Made by a program: the position numbers and the translations under genes. A stretch of DNA of 64,000 bases from contig JAPWGK010000008.1 in the NCBI GenBank assembly GCA_029641185.1, positions 682,001 through 746,000 of the forward strand, written 5' to 3'. This document shows, piece by piece, positions 47,165-58,409 of this stretch (within the stretch, counting starts at the first letter, position 1; each line of letters opens with the position of its first letter). The notes below the pieces were generated by a model that searched no databases, was not told where the DNA came from, and worked only from the letters and a program-made list of their open reading frames with translations. The stretch is from Pseudofabraea citricarpa. Its lineage: Eukaryota > Ascomycota > Leotiomycetes > Helotiales > Dermateaceae.

Positions 47165-49293
47165 ATGGCAATAACTTGGGATGTAAAAGAGAAAACTTCG
47201 CCGCCGTCATCTCGGTTTTGGCTTCCAGGGCTTAATCTACCAATCGATTGGAGCCCCGACGTACTCCATCGGCAGGAATATCGCCATCGCGACAAGATGC
47301 CTAAGTTCAGTAAGGAACATGGCGAGGGCAGGAACCTCTTTTGTAATTCCCTCACCGAAATTTCTGAAGAAGACTCTTCGTAAGTTCCTTCTGTAGTCGT
47401 CCGAGTCTCTGCAAGTCGTTAACAGACTGCCTGCTAGATGTGGACGTATGACTACGTTGCGGGAATTTACTATGATGCAGATCATGGATTCTTTGACTGA
47501 TAAAAAAGGATGGGAAGACAAGGTCAATCATCTCTAAGCCCCAACATTCTTTAACAGTAAAGAAAAATCCAAAGGGGGAAAATTCTCAATTTCCTAAACT
47601 ATTTGCTAATTCTTCATTTAGGTCTTTGACGATTCAATTGCGAATAAGTGGAAGGAGGAACTTCTAGCCATTCCAGAAATGGACATCTCCCAGAAAATGG
47701 TAGACTTCATCATTGCTGAGCTTCGTTTCCGAGCTCCGTCCTTCAGGAAGAACGGCATGTTCATGGTTTACGAAGGCAGCGTGGTCAAATCAGACATCGC
47801 AGTACCATCTTCTGTCAAAGATGCTTTGATTGCAGAGGTCAAGTGCTTGGAAAATGTCCCAGAAAAATACAAGGACTATCATCCAGGATCTGATGGCAAG
47901 GTTGTGGATCTCGTCCATCCATCCCTATTTCCACTTATCTACGGAAGAAGCAAGGTATTAGCAGCGGGCGAAACGATTTCGAAGGATGACTGTATTTCGA
48001 GTATTGGTCTGGGAGATGTCATACCAATATCCGCGGAACCTTTAGACTCCGCATACAGCGACCGCTTTCAATGGTTACCATGCGATCTGAAATTTATAGA
48101 CAATGGAAGCGGCGTCGAGTAATTTTTCACCTATAAGTAATTCTTAACATATGCTAACAATTATTAGAATTACGAGCTACATCAACAATTTGCACCCAGA
48201 GAAGCATGGAGGGCTTTACAAGGCCATCGAAAAGATCATTAGCAGCTCGATTCCTTTGTGGAACTTGACACTTTCTCATGCTAGACAATTCGAAGAAACC
48301 CCTTACCCGCGGATTATTTTCACTGAATTTGAGCAAGAATTCCCCGAAGAAAATCGTCCACAGCAAGCCCAGAATGAAGACGAAGATGATTATATGGACA
48401 GAGTGATGGAGTGGGAACGACAGGAAGTGATTATTACTCAGCCTGAGCCCGTGGACTTTGATCCATCCGGAGGGTTCTCTGATTATCTCGAAGGACTGAC
48501 CCAGTTCTACAAGCCAAAGGAAGATGATCCAGAGATGGAGTATATTGTAGATCTGCAAAGAGACTATCAACACCGTGGTCTCCAGGTCATTGTAAAGTTG
48601 GCTACAATTGAGCTTACACCGGAGAAGCCAGAGTATACAGGTGGAACATGGCACGTTGAAGGCCAACTTGTAAGTCATTCCAGTCTACGCACGTTCGTTT
48701 ACCTAATGTTATAGAACGAGCATATTTGTGCCACAGCTTTGTACTATTATCAAAGCACAAATATCACCGAATCACGTTTATCATTCCGGCAACGTTGCGA
48801 CACTGAGGTAGCGACAGTCGATATCCACTATCCACAGAACGAACATCAATTTCTTCCTCAGATTTTTGGATGTGAGGATTACGAAGCAGTCCAGGAAGTA
48901 GGATCGGTGAACTGTCTTCAGGGCCGGCTTCTAACATTTCCAAATATTCTACAACATCGCGTTGAACCATTTCGTCTCGCAGATGCTACGAAACCTGGTA
49001 CACGAAAGATTGTTGCGTTGTTTTTGGTAGATCCAAATATTCGAGTCATTTCCACAGCGAACGTTCCACCACAACAGAAAGAGTGGTGGGCTGAAGAGCT
49101 CCTTAAAAGGGGCGAGTTCAAGTCTTTAAGCAGAGAACTGCAAGATCAGATCTTTGATAAAGTTGATGATTTCCCGATTGGTCTGAATGAAGCGAAGAAA
49201 TTAAGGGAAGAGTTGATGGATGAGAGAAGGTCTTATGTGGTAGAGGCTGATGAAGCGTTTAGGTCCTTGACTTTCTCTTTGTGTGAGCATTAA
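47165..49293 (+). CDS. DUF4246-domain protein
   Basis: Five exons (47165-47379, 47438-47522, 47622-48118, 48168-48669, 48715-49293; introns 58, 99, 49 and 45 nt) encode 625 aa. Intron 2 uses the weaker donor GTCAAT. The family (PF14033) is widespread in ascomycetes with no established function. Typical segments are LPGLNLPIDW at the start, TLREFTMMQIMDSLTDKKGWEDKVFDD, VDLVHPSLFPLIYGRS, QWLPCDLKF, ITSYINNLHPEKHGGLY, TWHVEGQLNEHICATALYYY, GSVNCLQGRLLTFPN and HRVEPFRLAD. The HxEG and late HRVEPF histidines, and the overall order, recall iron/2-oxoglutarate-type double-stranded beta-helix proteins, but that is inference. All joins keep frame and the C-terminus is complete. Soluble, with no signal peptide. 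Confidence 0.92.
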
Positions 49294-49573
49294 TATGATT
49301 CTAGAGAGGGGCTTGCTTCAACACTCGATTGAAAATAAATCATGTTTTGCTTTTCCAGTCTTAGATAGTAGTTAGAGGTCCTGCTTTAGCCACAACTTGG
49401 AATTTAAAAATGAGAGAGCCAACCATCTCAACCTGATCTCGTTACGACATCACAAGATTTACCAACGTGTATTTCCGTTTCCGAATCCCAGATTTGTACT
49501 CTTATCCGCTCAATCTCCGGCAACCACTAACGCATTCCACACCGACATATTCAATAAAAGAGGAACACCAACC

Positions 49574-49638
49574 GTGGGGTACTTATCTGCTCCACAACTA
49601 AGGTACCCCTCATACCCCGCTCGTCTAACATGGCGGGG
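49574..49638. promoter_or_regulatory. Candidate CreA sites and hairpins upstream of the tannase gene
   Basis: Three matches to the fungal carbon-catabolite repressor consensus SYGGRG: GTGGGG (49574-49579), GCGGGG on the minus strand (CCCCGC, 49615-49620) and GCGGGG (49633-49638). They form two potential hairpins: GGGGTAC (49576-49582) with GTACCCC (49603-49609), and CCCCGC with GCGGGG. They lie 510-575 bases upstream of the tannase ATG. The rest of the 49294-50147 gap shows nothing else. Confidence 0.4.
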
Positions 49639-50147
49639 TTGCATACCGGCATACCAAACCTCAGTCCCTGCAGCACTGTACCACAAATAACAAACGATAG
49701 ATGATATATAATAGGTTGCATGAGAAGCTAGTCCCCATACTAGAGTCATCAGGTACATGTAGCATCCGAGGACAGCAATTCACCCGGTGCTTTTATGCCG
49801 CCAAGTGTATTTGGCCCTTAAGTATCTGTACAATCCAACGACGGGAAGAAGATGCGGTAAGTAGATATGTAGTCGGACCGCAGATTATTCTCCATTCTCT
49901 CCCTGTGATATAATCCATCTCGGTATTTGAGGATTTCGAATGCATCCATTATGACAAACCAGTACCGTGCCGGAATTATCCACCATGCGCTAATGGCAGA
50001 TACTGGAATCTTTATATGAGCTGGATATGACCTCAGAAAGTGAGAATTTTATAGAAAGGAATTGTTTTCCCAAACAAGAGTTTGGGGGTCTTAGTAAGCT
50101 TTTTACTCGCCTTCCGAAAACTTTCTTCCTCGCTTCTAAAGTTCGCC

Positions 50148-51761
50148 ATGAGATTCTTTAAGCTTTCGTCTCTTCTAATGGGTCTCGCTATGTTATGGCA
50201 ACAGCATTTATTTGCATCTGCAATTCCTGTCACTCCATCGCCATGCTCACCATCTACTCTCGCCATACCGCAAGTTTTCGGAGCTTCAGTGCTCTCACTC
50301 ACGGCTGACCCGGTCTCCACATATACGGGGACAACGTCAGGGAGTGGTGATGTGCCCACGGCGAATTTCAGCTCATTGGATTTCTGCAACGTCACCATAA
50401 CCTACACGCATCCAGGACAAAACGACGTGATAAAAACACAGATCTGGCTTCCTCTCACTCCCGAATCGTGGAATGGAAAGTTTCAGGGCATGGGTGGGGG
50501 TGGTTGGGTCACGGGGCGATTTGAGGACGTCTTGCCATACCCCATTTCTGAAGGTTACGTTGCAGCATCTACAGATGGCGGACACGATGCCTCTTCCACC
50601 CCGCAAGAATGGGCATTGCTTAGCGAAGGCAATGTGAATCTCTTCCTCCTGCAAGATTTCGCCTCGGTCGCACTTCATGATATGACCTTGTTCGCCAAAT
50701 CTATCATCGAAGCATATTACGGCCAGCCACCGTCTTATTCCTATTGGAATGGCTGCTCGACGGGTGGCAGGCAGGGCATGATGCTCGCTCAAAGATACCC
50801 AACGGATTACGATGGTATTCTGGCCCTCGCGCCCGCCATCAATATGGATCAGTTTATCGTTGCTGAATTCTGGGGCCAGTTTCTTATGAACCAGGCAGGC
50901 GTGTTTCCAGCTGCCTGTGAGTTTGATGCTATCACTGCCCAAGCGACAGAAGCGTGTGATGATATTGATGGTGTCAAAGATGGTGTTATCTCCGCACCAG
51001 GACTTTGCGACTTCGATGCCACCAGTCTAGCTGGACAGGAATTTACCTGTTCTACTGAAAACACCACGAGGGTATTCTCTAATGAAGCGACACAGATAGC
51101 AAACCAGATGTGGCAAGGACCTCAAACTGAAGATGGGAAGCCTCTCTGGTATGGATTGACTCACGACACATCTCTAACCGCCCTTGTCGGCATCTCATGC
51201 GCTCCCGACAACGAAACGTGTACTGGTAAACCTTTCCAGATCTCCAACGACTGGATCAAAATCTTCCTTCAGAAATCTCTAGCATTCAACACCAGTACCC
51301 TCACACGTGAACAATACAGCAATCTCTTTGCTCAAGCACACGACCTATACAATTCTCTCCTCGGAACCTCTAATCCAGATCTGTCATTGTTCAAAGCACA
51401 TGGTGGCAAGATCCTGACCTGGCATGGTCTAGCCGACCAGCTAATCTATCCAAACGGGACTTCAGAGTATTACTCTCGCGTTCTAGAGAGAGATAGTAAC
51501 GTGAAGGACTTCTATCGGATCTTTGAGGCACCGGGTACAAGCCATTGTAGAGCTGGTGCTGGTCCGTTCCCCGTAGATAGTTTGCAGCAGCTCGCAAAGT
51601 GGGTTGAGAATGATGTGGCTCCTGAGACTTTGCCTGCGAGAAGTGTTGATGAGAGCGGGGTAGTTACCGAGAGAGATCTCTGTGCGTACCCGCTTGTGCA
51701 GAGGTATGTAGGTGGGGATGTTACAAAGAGGGAGTCTTTTGTTTGTGCCGAGTCTTTCTGA
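50148..51761 (+). CDS. Secreted tannase / feruloyl-esterase family hydrolase
   Basis: Single exon, 537 aa. The start at 50148 gives a proper signal peptide (MRFFKLSSLLMGLAMLWQQH, cut near ~25); an in-frame upstream Met would not. It belongs to the tannase family (PF07519), which hydrolyses galloyl or hydroxycinnamoyl esters outside the cell. The CS-D-HC catalytic arrangement is complete: Cys203-Ser204 in GCSTGGRQG, Asp430 in HGLADQLIYP, and His466-Cys467 in PGTSHC. Also seen are the oxyanion-side GGGGWVTGRF, a Ca-loop-like DDIDGVKDGVISAP (~271-284) and several N-glycosylation sequons. Whether the substrate is tannic acid or a feruloyl ester cannot be told from sequence. The neighbouring regulator, transporter and amidohydrolase genes fit aromatic-acid use. 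Confidence 0.94.
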   Translation: MRFFKLSSLLMGLAMLWQQHLFASAIPVTPSPCSPSTLAIPQVFGASVLSLTADPVSTYTGTTSGSGDVPTANFSSLDFCNVTITYTHPGQNDVIKTQIWLPLTPESWNGKFQGMGGGGWVTGRFEDVLPYPISEGYVAASTDGGHDASSTPQEWALLSEGNVNLFLLQDFASVALHDMTLFAKSIIEAYYGQPPSYSYWNGCSTGGRQGMMLAQRYPTDYDGILALAPAINMDQFIVAEFWGQFLMNQAGVFPAACEFDAITAQATEACDDIDGVKDGVISAPGLCDFDATSLAGQEFTCSTENTTRVFSNEATQIANQMWQGPQTEDGKPLWYGLTHDTSLTALVGISCAPDNETCTGKPFQISNDWIKIFLQKSLAFNTSTLTREQYSNLFAQAHDLYNSLLGTSNPDLSLFKAHGGKILTWHGLADQLIYPNGTSEYYSRVLERDSNVKDFYRIFEAPGTSHCRAGAGPFPVDSLQQLAKWVENDVAPETLPARSVDESGVVTERDLCAYPLVQRYVGGDVTKRESFVCAESF

Positions 51762-52464
51762 GAAGAGGGGCTTTTTGTCGTGGCTTTTTCTAACATTTAC
51801 ATACTTTTTTTCAAATGAGAATGAGTAAGAGAAGGGAGTTCGTTGCTATACATAATATACTTGGAGATTTTGGAGTGTTTTGTACCGGTTGAAAGCTCGA
51901 CTTACCTCTCAAGGTGATCTATTAAAGTTGCTCCACAATAACCAGCTTGACGTGAAATATACATCAGTTCGTGATTTTGAAGCACTTGATACTTTCGAAA
52001 AATGTCGAACCCGAGAAGATAATCGCTAGAAGTTGTGAGCCTTTTGGTTCTGTCGAATCACCAGTCACTGAAAAGTACTGGGGTATTATCAATGTATATT
52101 AAACTAATATAACGCGTAGAGCTAGCTCGAGATGTTTCATATCTCAGAAAAATTCGTATGACACAATGTGTTTATGGCTGAGTTATCTGTTGTGTTTCTG
52201 TCGCTTAATTTACGAGGGGTTGTGAATAATGGCGGAGAGATACTAGAGAAGGGTCATTGCAACAATATTATGGGCGAGAGAACAACAGTTGGACATACGA
52301 TATCCGAACTTTCAATTTTTTCGTTAAACATCTCCTAAAACTAACTTCCAAAATACCATATAAGTTGTAGTTGAGGCGGCAAGCAGAACGACTTGTCTTT
52401 ATCTTCACCTGAAAATTCATTCCAATTCCTGAAATCGTGCAGCAAATTCCTCACACTGTTGAAG
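51762..52464. other. 3' intergenic region
   Basis: 703 AT-rich bases between the convergent tannase and regulator genes; no gene seen. Confidence 0.4.
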
Positions 52465-54807
52465 TTACTGTCTCTGAAAGCTCCCCTGCACCGAGTGATT
52501 CGGCCATTGGGCAGCAGAGCTTAAACTCTCGCCTAACTCCAATCCATCAAATGGAAACACATCACTGGGTTGCCAGCCATCAAGAGCAGAAGATCTGCGA
52601 TTTGCTTGCTGAGATTGACGAGCAGGAGAAATCCCGGGCTGTGAGTGAGAAACCGGAACGGGTAATTTGCGACCAATGTCGACTCTCTGGTTATCTCTAA
52701 ATCCGGCTCTACTCGTACCCGCGGAGTTGTGGAATTGTACGGAACCGGACTGCATCAATACATCATCATTTGAAGTGAACTGCTTCAAGGTCGCTGCTGA
52801 TAGGCGATCGAAACTATCTCTGCAGCCGGCTGCTCCTGGAAAACGCTCTGCCAGTGCCTAGCATAAAAGGTCAGACCGGTTTGGATTCTAATTACTGCTG
52901 CAATTCACCTACCGATAAAGTACCACTACAGGCTTGAGACGTCTCCATCAAATCTTCAAACCGCGTCTGTTGCCTGACTTCATCTGAATTCCAAAGACAA
53001 TACGTCGTGGTAAGACCGGCAAGAAATAAGCGATGCACCCAGATCCAAGGCACATCGATTCTTCCCTCACGATAAATATCGCGAATACTTAGGATCTGTT
53101 TCCTTGCTGCAAAAGCACAGATGACGAGAGAATCTGCTGAAGGCCGTGGGATGAGCGGGCTGGGTCTGTGCAGTAAAAGTAATGCGTTGCTGTGCAGATT
53201 ATTCCACCACGCCGCTGTCTGATACTCAATGTGCCGCTCGCTGGGTATTTCTGCTACCCACTCCTCTAGTCGCCGACTGATGTCTGGATACCACGTCTCG
53301 TAGACTGGCTGAGGGAATGCAAGGGATGGTGGCTTACATTGGTGGTATAGAACGTGTTTTATCTCCGATTCAAGTTGAAATACTCGTGTGAGGTGATTAG
53401 AAACCCGTTCTTGTAGAGTCGAGAACATATCAGAGGGTTCATGTATTCCTATCGGTAGAGCAACCTGGATACTTTGATCGACGATTCCGAATGGCCGACC
53501 TAAGGCGATGCAAAGTAAGCGGTCGATCTTATATGTCGTCCAGAAGTATCGGCGCCGGGTATCAACGGTCACCGGGTCATCTCGGACAACTGAGCTGCCT
53601 TCCCAGTGCAGACCTAAATCGATACATAACCGCAGCGCAACACCCGTGAGCTGCCAGAGACTTCCTTTTGACGGACACATCATGACATATTGAGCCAGTA
53701 GGAGTACAGATCTGAGTGTCTCCAGATTACTCTTCCGGTACGCCAAAACGTTATCGATGTACTTCAGCGCAGAGCTAAAACATCCCTCGCTCTGCTGCAT
53801 GCTAGAAGTATGGCTTTTGAGCCCGATAATAAGCCCAATAGCTAACACCATGTAAACCAGGAACAGTTCGCGGCTCATTTTTTCTTGGTCGTACGTAGGG
53901 CTGTTGACACTTACTCCGTACACGTATTGAAGACTTGCTTCGGTGTCATTGCGACTGAGAAATGTGAAAAAGGGGGTTCGGTACTGAAAGTATATATTGA
54001 CTAGGTGATCTGCGGCGTGGCGAGGAGGAAGTGAAGACGGTGCTGTGGCAAGTTGTATTGGAGGCTCCATCTGTACATCTGTACCGCTCGCCGGGTGAGG
54101 TAATTCGATGGCTGCCATTACGAGCTTTGCGAGAGTAACACCACTGCTCGTTCCCATGAACTGTGGTTCGTTGATCCCTCCGAGTGCAACATGAGCCTGT
54201 CATTCTTGTAAGGTCTCATGCTGAGATGAGGTGAAGGAGGTTTACCATCGAAACAACAAGTTCAGTATCGTCCTGAGATATTTGACCTGATGTGTGAGAA
54301 GTTTCTCTTGTGTATTGAGAATGATCATCAACCCCTGAGATATCGATATCTGTTTGTGAATGTTTCCCACCTTGGACTTCTTCGAGCTCTTTTTTCAATC
54401 GGCGAAGCTCTGATTCAAGACCTTGAACATAATCGCGGGGAATCTCGGCTCCTTTGCTGCTATCGTAGATCAAGCATCGACTACCGGTGCGTACACAGCT
54501 CGAACATTTGGGATATTGAAGATCACACTATATAGAAGTACATGTGTCAGCTGACGTTGCGAAATTCAGATGGAATATTGAAAAGCTTCTCAATAATCAA
54601 ACAATTGAGGAATATATTTTGCTGCGACTTTTGACTGCGGGACTTGTGGATTCGCTGATATAATTATCGTGTGGATTTCTTTGTAAATAGTACCTTTTGT
54701 TTACGTCCCCGACATCTCTGGCAAGCGTTAACGCTGCGTTCTAGGCGTGCAGATTGCGCGCGGCGTCTTGCGATCGGCGACCGATTCTCGTGGATCTCCT
54801 CGGACAT
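52465..54807 (-). CDS. Zn2Cys6 transcription factor (Fungal_trans), 690 aa
   Basis: Four exons (54807-54694, 54527-54246, 54196-52913, 52857-52465; introns 166, 49 and 55 nt). The binuclear zinc cluster is split by the first, unusually long intron: Cys29, 32, 39 (opens exon 2), 46, 49 and 56, exactly CX2CX6CX6CX2CX6C, with basic GRKQK. A short coiled coil follows (GLESELRRLKKELEEVQ), as for dimeric DNA binding. Then comes the Fungal_trans domain: HLVNIYFQYRTPFFTFL, SLWQLTGVALRLCIDLGLHWEG, RRRYFWTTYKIDRLLCIALGRPFGI and WWNNLHSNALLLLHRPSPLI. The C-terminal ~130 residues are Ser/Gln-rich, a likely activation region. It is convergent with the tannase gene and near the transporter, so it is a candidate pathway regulator. 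Confidence 0.93.
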
Positions 54808-55458
54808 GGTGAGGCACAAATCTGAACGGATTTACTCCATGTCGTGCTGTCCAGATCCAGATCTAGACACGGGGAGGATTGAGGAGAAAGGCGAAAACGC
54901 CATGGTGTCGCAGAAGAGCGTTCATATTCGCAGCAACATCCTGGTACACGCTAAGATGATGTTTTGGGCAGAGATAAGGGCTGCATGGTTTTAAATGGTG
55001 TTTCTGCAGCCGTATCGATTCCTATCGTTGCTTCGAAAGTGGGAGGAGGTTAAAATGACAAAGAGTATGAGAGACGACGTGAGAGTCGAGAAGTCTAAGC
55101 GACTCGGCACGACAGTGTAAGGTATGTAGCATGCCACTTTTGACCTGGGGAAGTTAGCCGGTACGTCCAAGAGTTATTCAGCGCACAAAGAATCTCGAAG
55201 AGTTTACATAAAGGTATGCTTTGAAGAGACCAAATTTTTTATGAAAAGTACCTAGTGACTTGGAATAGTAGAAAATCCAGGATAATTTGCTTCGCTAAAC
55301 CAACAAAATCAGAATAAAAAACTGAAACCACTAATGCCCTCTATATATTAGGCTCCTATAGAATGAAAAGACCAGAGGCTATAAAAGAAACATCAATCGT
55401 GACGAAAGAGACCGTTTTTGGAAATTACCCCTCAGCAAAGTCTAAGAACGAACCACAT
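54808..55458. other. Intergenic region
   Basis: 651 bases: promoter of the 54807 regulator plus 3' flank of the MFS gene. No gene was seen. Confidence 0.4.
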
Positions 55459-57116
55459 TCATACATGACTCGTCTCATAATGACTCTTCAACCTTAATCG
55501 ATGGCCATACTTATACATAGCCCAAGGAATAGGAAGCATAACCAGAGAAATAAACCCAAGCAAGCTCGAAGCCCAGTCTATGCCCAATCTCTCATACATC
55601 TGAACCGTGAATAGTGGAAAGCAGGCGCCAACAATATATCTCAGGAGGCCATTGGCAGCAAGTGCCGAAGCGCTATAATGCGACTCGTACGCGTCGAGCA
55701 GGTAAAGTGCTATTGAACAGAAAATGGTGACATTACCGCATGAAATGAACATTCCGGACAAGATGGGACTGATCCAGTGGATTTCAGGACGTGCAGTCCA
55801 CCCAAACCACTTTCGAATGTTAGCGGCGTCTCCACTGACATGAAATGACAAGAATCATTATGGCTCGAGTAGAACTTACAAAAAGACCGATGGGAACCAT
55901 AAAGGCTCCCATGATGCCAGCCCAGAGTCTCTTTTCGGGAATTGCCTTTACCTGGGGGTCTTTGATGTGTGCTTGGTAAATATAGATGTCGCAAAGAACA
56001 GTTAAAGCCCCACCCAGGAGGCACCCAACCACGAGTGAGATAAAAGGGAGGCCGTTCTGCTCAGGCGTAAAACCATAGACCACAGTGAAAACATATGGAA
56101 ATGCCACAAAACAGGAGTACACGGTACCGAAAAGGAAAGCCACATATATGCTGGAGAATATGACGAGTGGTTCGTTGAAGAGCATATGTATCGGCCGGAT
56201 GAGCATGATGGTAGCGATTTGCTTTAATGCTGCAGCTCCCTTTGCGCCCGCTGCCATTTTTCTTCCGCTGCGTTTTGCTTTGTTTTGTATGAGGACCTTC
56301 GAGTAGGTCTCTTTACTAAATATCGTCGGGATATATGCTGCGATTATAAAAAACAGCGAAGTCCATTGCGTCCAGCGCCAGCCTTTACGCTCAGCTATAA
56401 AAGCGCCGACAAGAGGTCTATCTCCCGTTAGAAATTATAGAATATGGCCAAGGTCATCCTTACCCCAAAACAGGTCCGACCACGGCTATGATAGCAATGG
56501 GTGCAGCACCAATACATCTTCGAGCCGCTGGAAAGAGATCGGCAGCAGTTGCAGCTGCTATAGCGATCGGTGGTGAGCCGAATATACCAGCGAAGAAACG
56601 TAAAATAAGCAAACCCGCAAAATTAGGGCTGAAACCACACCCGAGCACGAAGAGTGCAAAGAGAGGAGTTACGTAGAGATAGACGAATTGTCGACCATGG
56701 CTTTCGCTAAGAGGGGCTGCAATTAGGGGACCAAAGCTCAATCCAAGAACAAATGTTGTAAAGGGTAATATAGCGGCAGTTGAACCGACGTGAAATTGCT
56801 CCATGACATACTCATAGCCTGGCACGTAAATTGAAGCTGTCACCGTCCTAATTCAATTAGAAAATTTGTTAAATAAAAGAAGGCAACCTCACACTGCTAA
56901 ACAAAGCCATGCTGGAGTGAGTATGTGTATGCATTTCTTCAACGTAGACCAATTTCTTGGGTCTTCTTGGCCTACAAGTTTGATGTCTTTGTCATCTGAC
57001 TTGTCTTCATGCAATGCAGGCTTGACTTCTGCGGTGCTTGCCTCTATATCATGCTCCGAAACGGTCGTCGGGGTCTGGAAATTTTCAAGAGTCTGCTGGC
57101 TTTGAGACGATTCCAT
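55459..57116 (-). CDS. MFS transporter, DHA1 (drug/polyamine:H+ antiporter) type
   Basis: Four exons (57116-56893, 56847-56464, 56417-55880, 55809-55459; introns 45, 46 and 70 nt) give 498 aa. The N-terminal ~50 residues are cytosolic and acidic; the pre-domain DPRNWSTLKK is typical of DHA1 proteins. There are twelve predicted helices. The first is HILTPAWLCLAVTVTASIYVPG, and LGLSFGPLIAAPLSESHGRQ corresponds to the loop 2-3 motif A region. GAAPIAIIAVVGPVLGPLVGAFIAERKGWRWTQW is the antiporter motif C region. The last helices run from WFGWTARPEIHWISPILSG to SLVMLPIPWAMYKYG. Intron 3 uses acceptor GAAAG/TGG; an earlier CAG would give a stop. The cargo is unknown; by position an aromatic acid, tricarboxylate or toxic phenolic is plausible. 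Confidence 0.93.
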
Positions 57117-58409
57117 AATGATATTTACAGAAGAAATGATAAGGAAGATGGATCATAGATATTTTCATAAGGCTGTGTTCGAGCTTCTTCTGATATCATA
57201 AGATAGCACCCTGGTAGCCACACCACCTAGATCTCTTCAGCGCGCAGAAGGATAAATATGAATCCTTGCAAACGACGATCATTTCGCCTTGTTATCAACT
57301 CTGATAGTGCAAGATAGAAGATTGGGTAAGCTACGAGGTTGCATTGATGTGCAACCCCATAAGCGCCCAAGTGAGTATAAGATAGCGACCAGTTGGCATG
57401 CTGACTGCATGGGCAGCTCGAATGAACTCCAGGTAGAATCTTAATATTTTGGGGGCGGTTCTTATACTCAGCAAACGCAGCGCATATATCTACGTGGTCC
57501 AGGTATTGGGTTAGAAAGTCGAATGTTGGGCATACTATGCACGTCTGACAGCCAGGCATAATGCATCTCTACAGCCAAACCGATGTGGAGCTTATCTGTA
57601 GCGGGCAGCGTTGGGAGCCGCAAGCCACTAGGCATGCCCACGAGTTGGTGTTGGTTATCCGTGCTCGGAAGGTGACTTGAATTTACTATCTTCTGATTTG
57701 TCGAATTGAGCCTATTTTCAATCCTCACCAATAGACAGGACAATTCGGGGGCTATTCGCGCCACGGTTCGTCCCGTTACTATCCGGTATTTCATTTCATT
57801 GGGTGACCAAATGTCCATTCTTCCACGCCAATCGAACATACTGATAAACATGCATCATCAAAATGAGGCCCCCATTTGTTCCAATGAGCGAATGAATACA
57901 CATACACCACAGTTTGCACGCCATGGACTTCTAATCTTGCTACTGTAGTGCAGACGAAACATGGATCTGGAATTGTAAGGCTGAACAATGGTAGGGATTT
58001 CCACAGCCACATGATGTCCGGGCAACTGCGAATCATTGTACTGCAACAAAAGCTCGTATCCATATCTGAGCTATGATTTCTATTTCAGCCCTGCCTCACA
58101 CCCATTACAATGCTGGATGGGTGGCATGTTGATGTAATACGCACTGACTGCAGAATTAGCTCTGAGAGCACGTTTGCTAGATCAAAGTACGCTGCCGACC
58201 ATCGCTCAATTTCGATTGGACACAGCCGAACACCATCTTCGGAGGTTGTTGCTTGATGCAAATGGTTGCTGCATGATTCCAACATCCAAAAAGCGCCATT
58301 GTGTCAAAGTGATGTGCCACATACTCTTTAAGAAGCCGAGAAATGAGACGTGGTCTCCGCGTCTTGCATATTTGCTTTGACCGCAAATAGAACTCCAGAA
58401 GTTTTATTA
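57117..58409. other. Intergenic region with unresolved coding-like stretches
   Basis: 1.29 kb between two minus-strand genes. Several minus-strand frames have protein-like composition (57468-57851; 57791-58063; a stretch reading PGHHVAVEIPTIVQPYNSR near 57950-58020; 58085-58285), but I could not join them into one frame or recognise a family. It may be a decayed gene or only promoter of the MFS gene. Confidence 0.35.
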
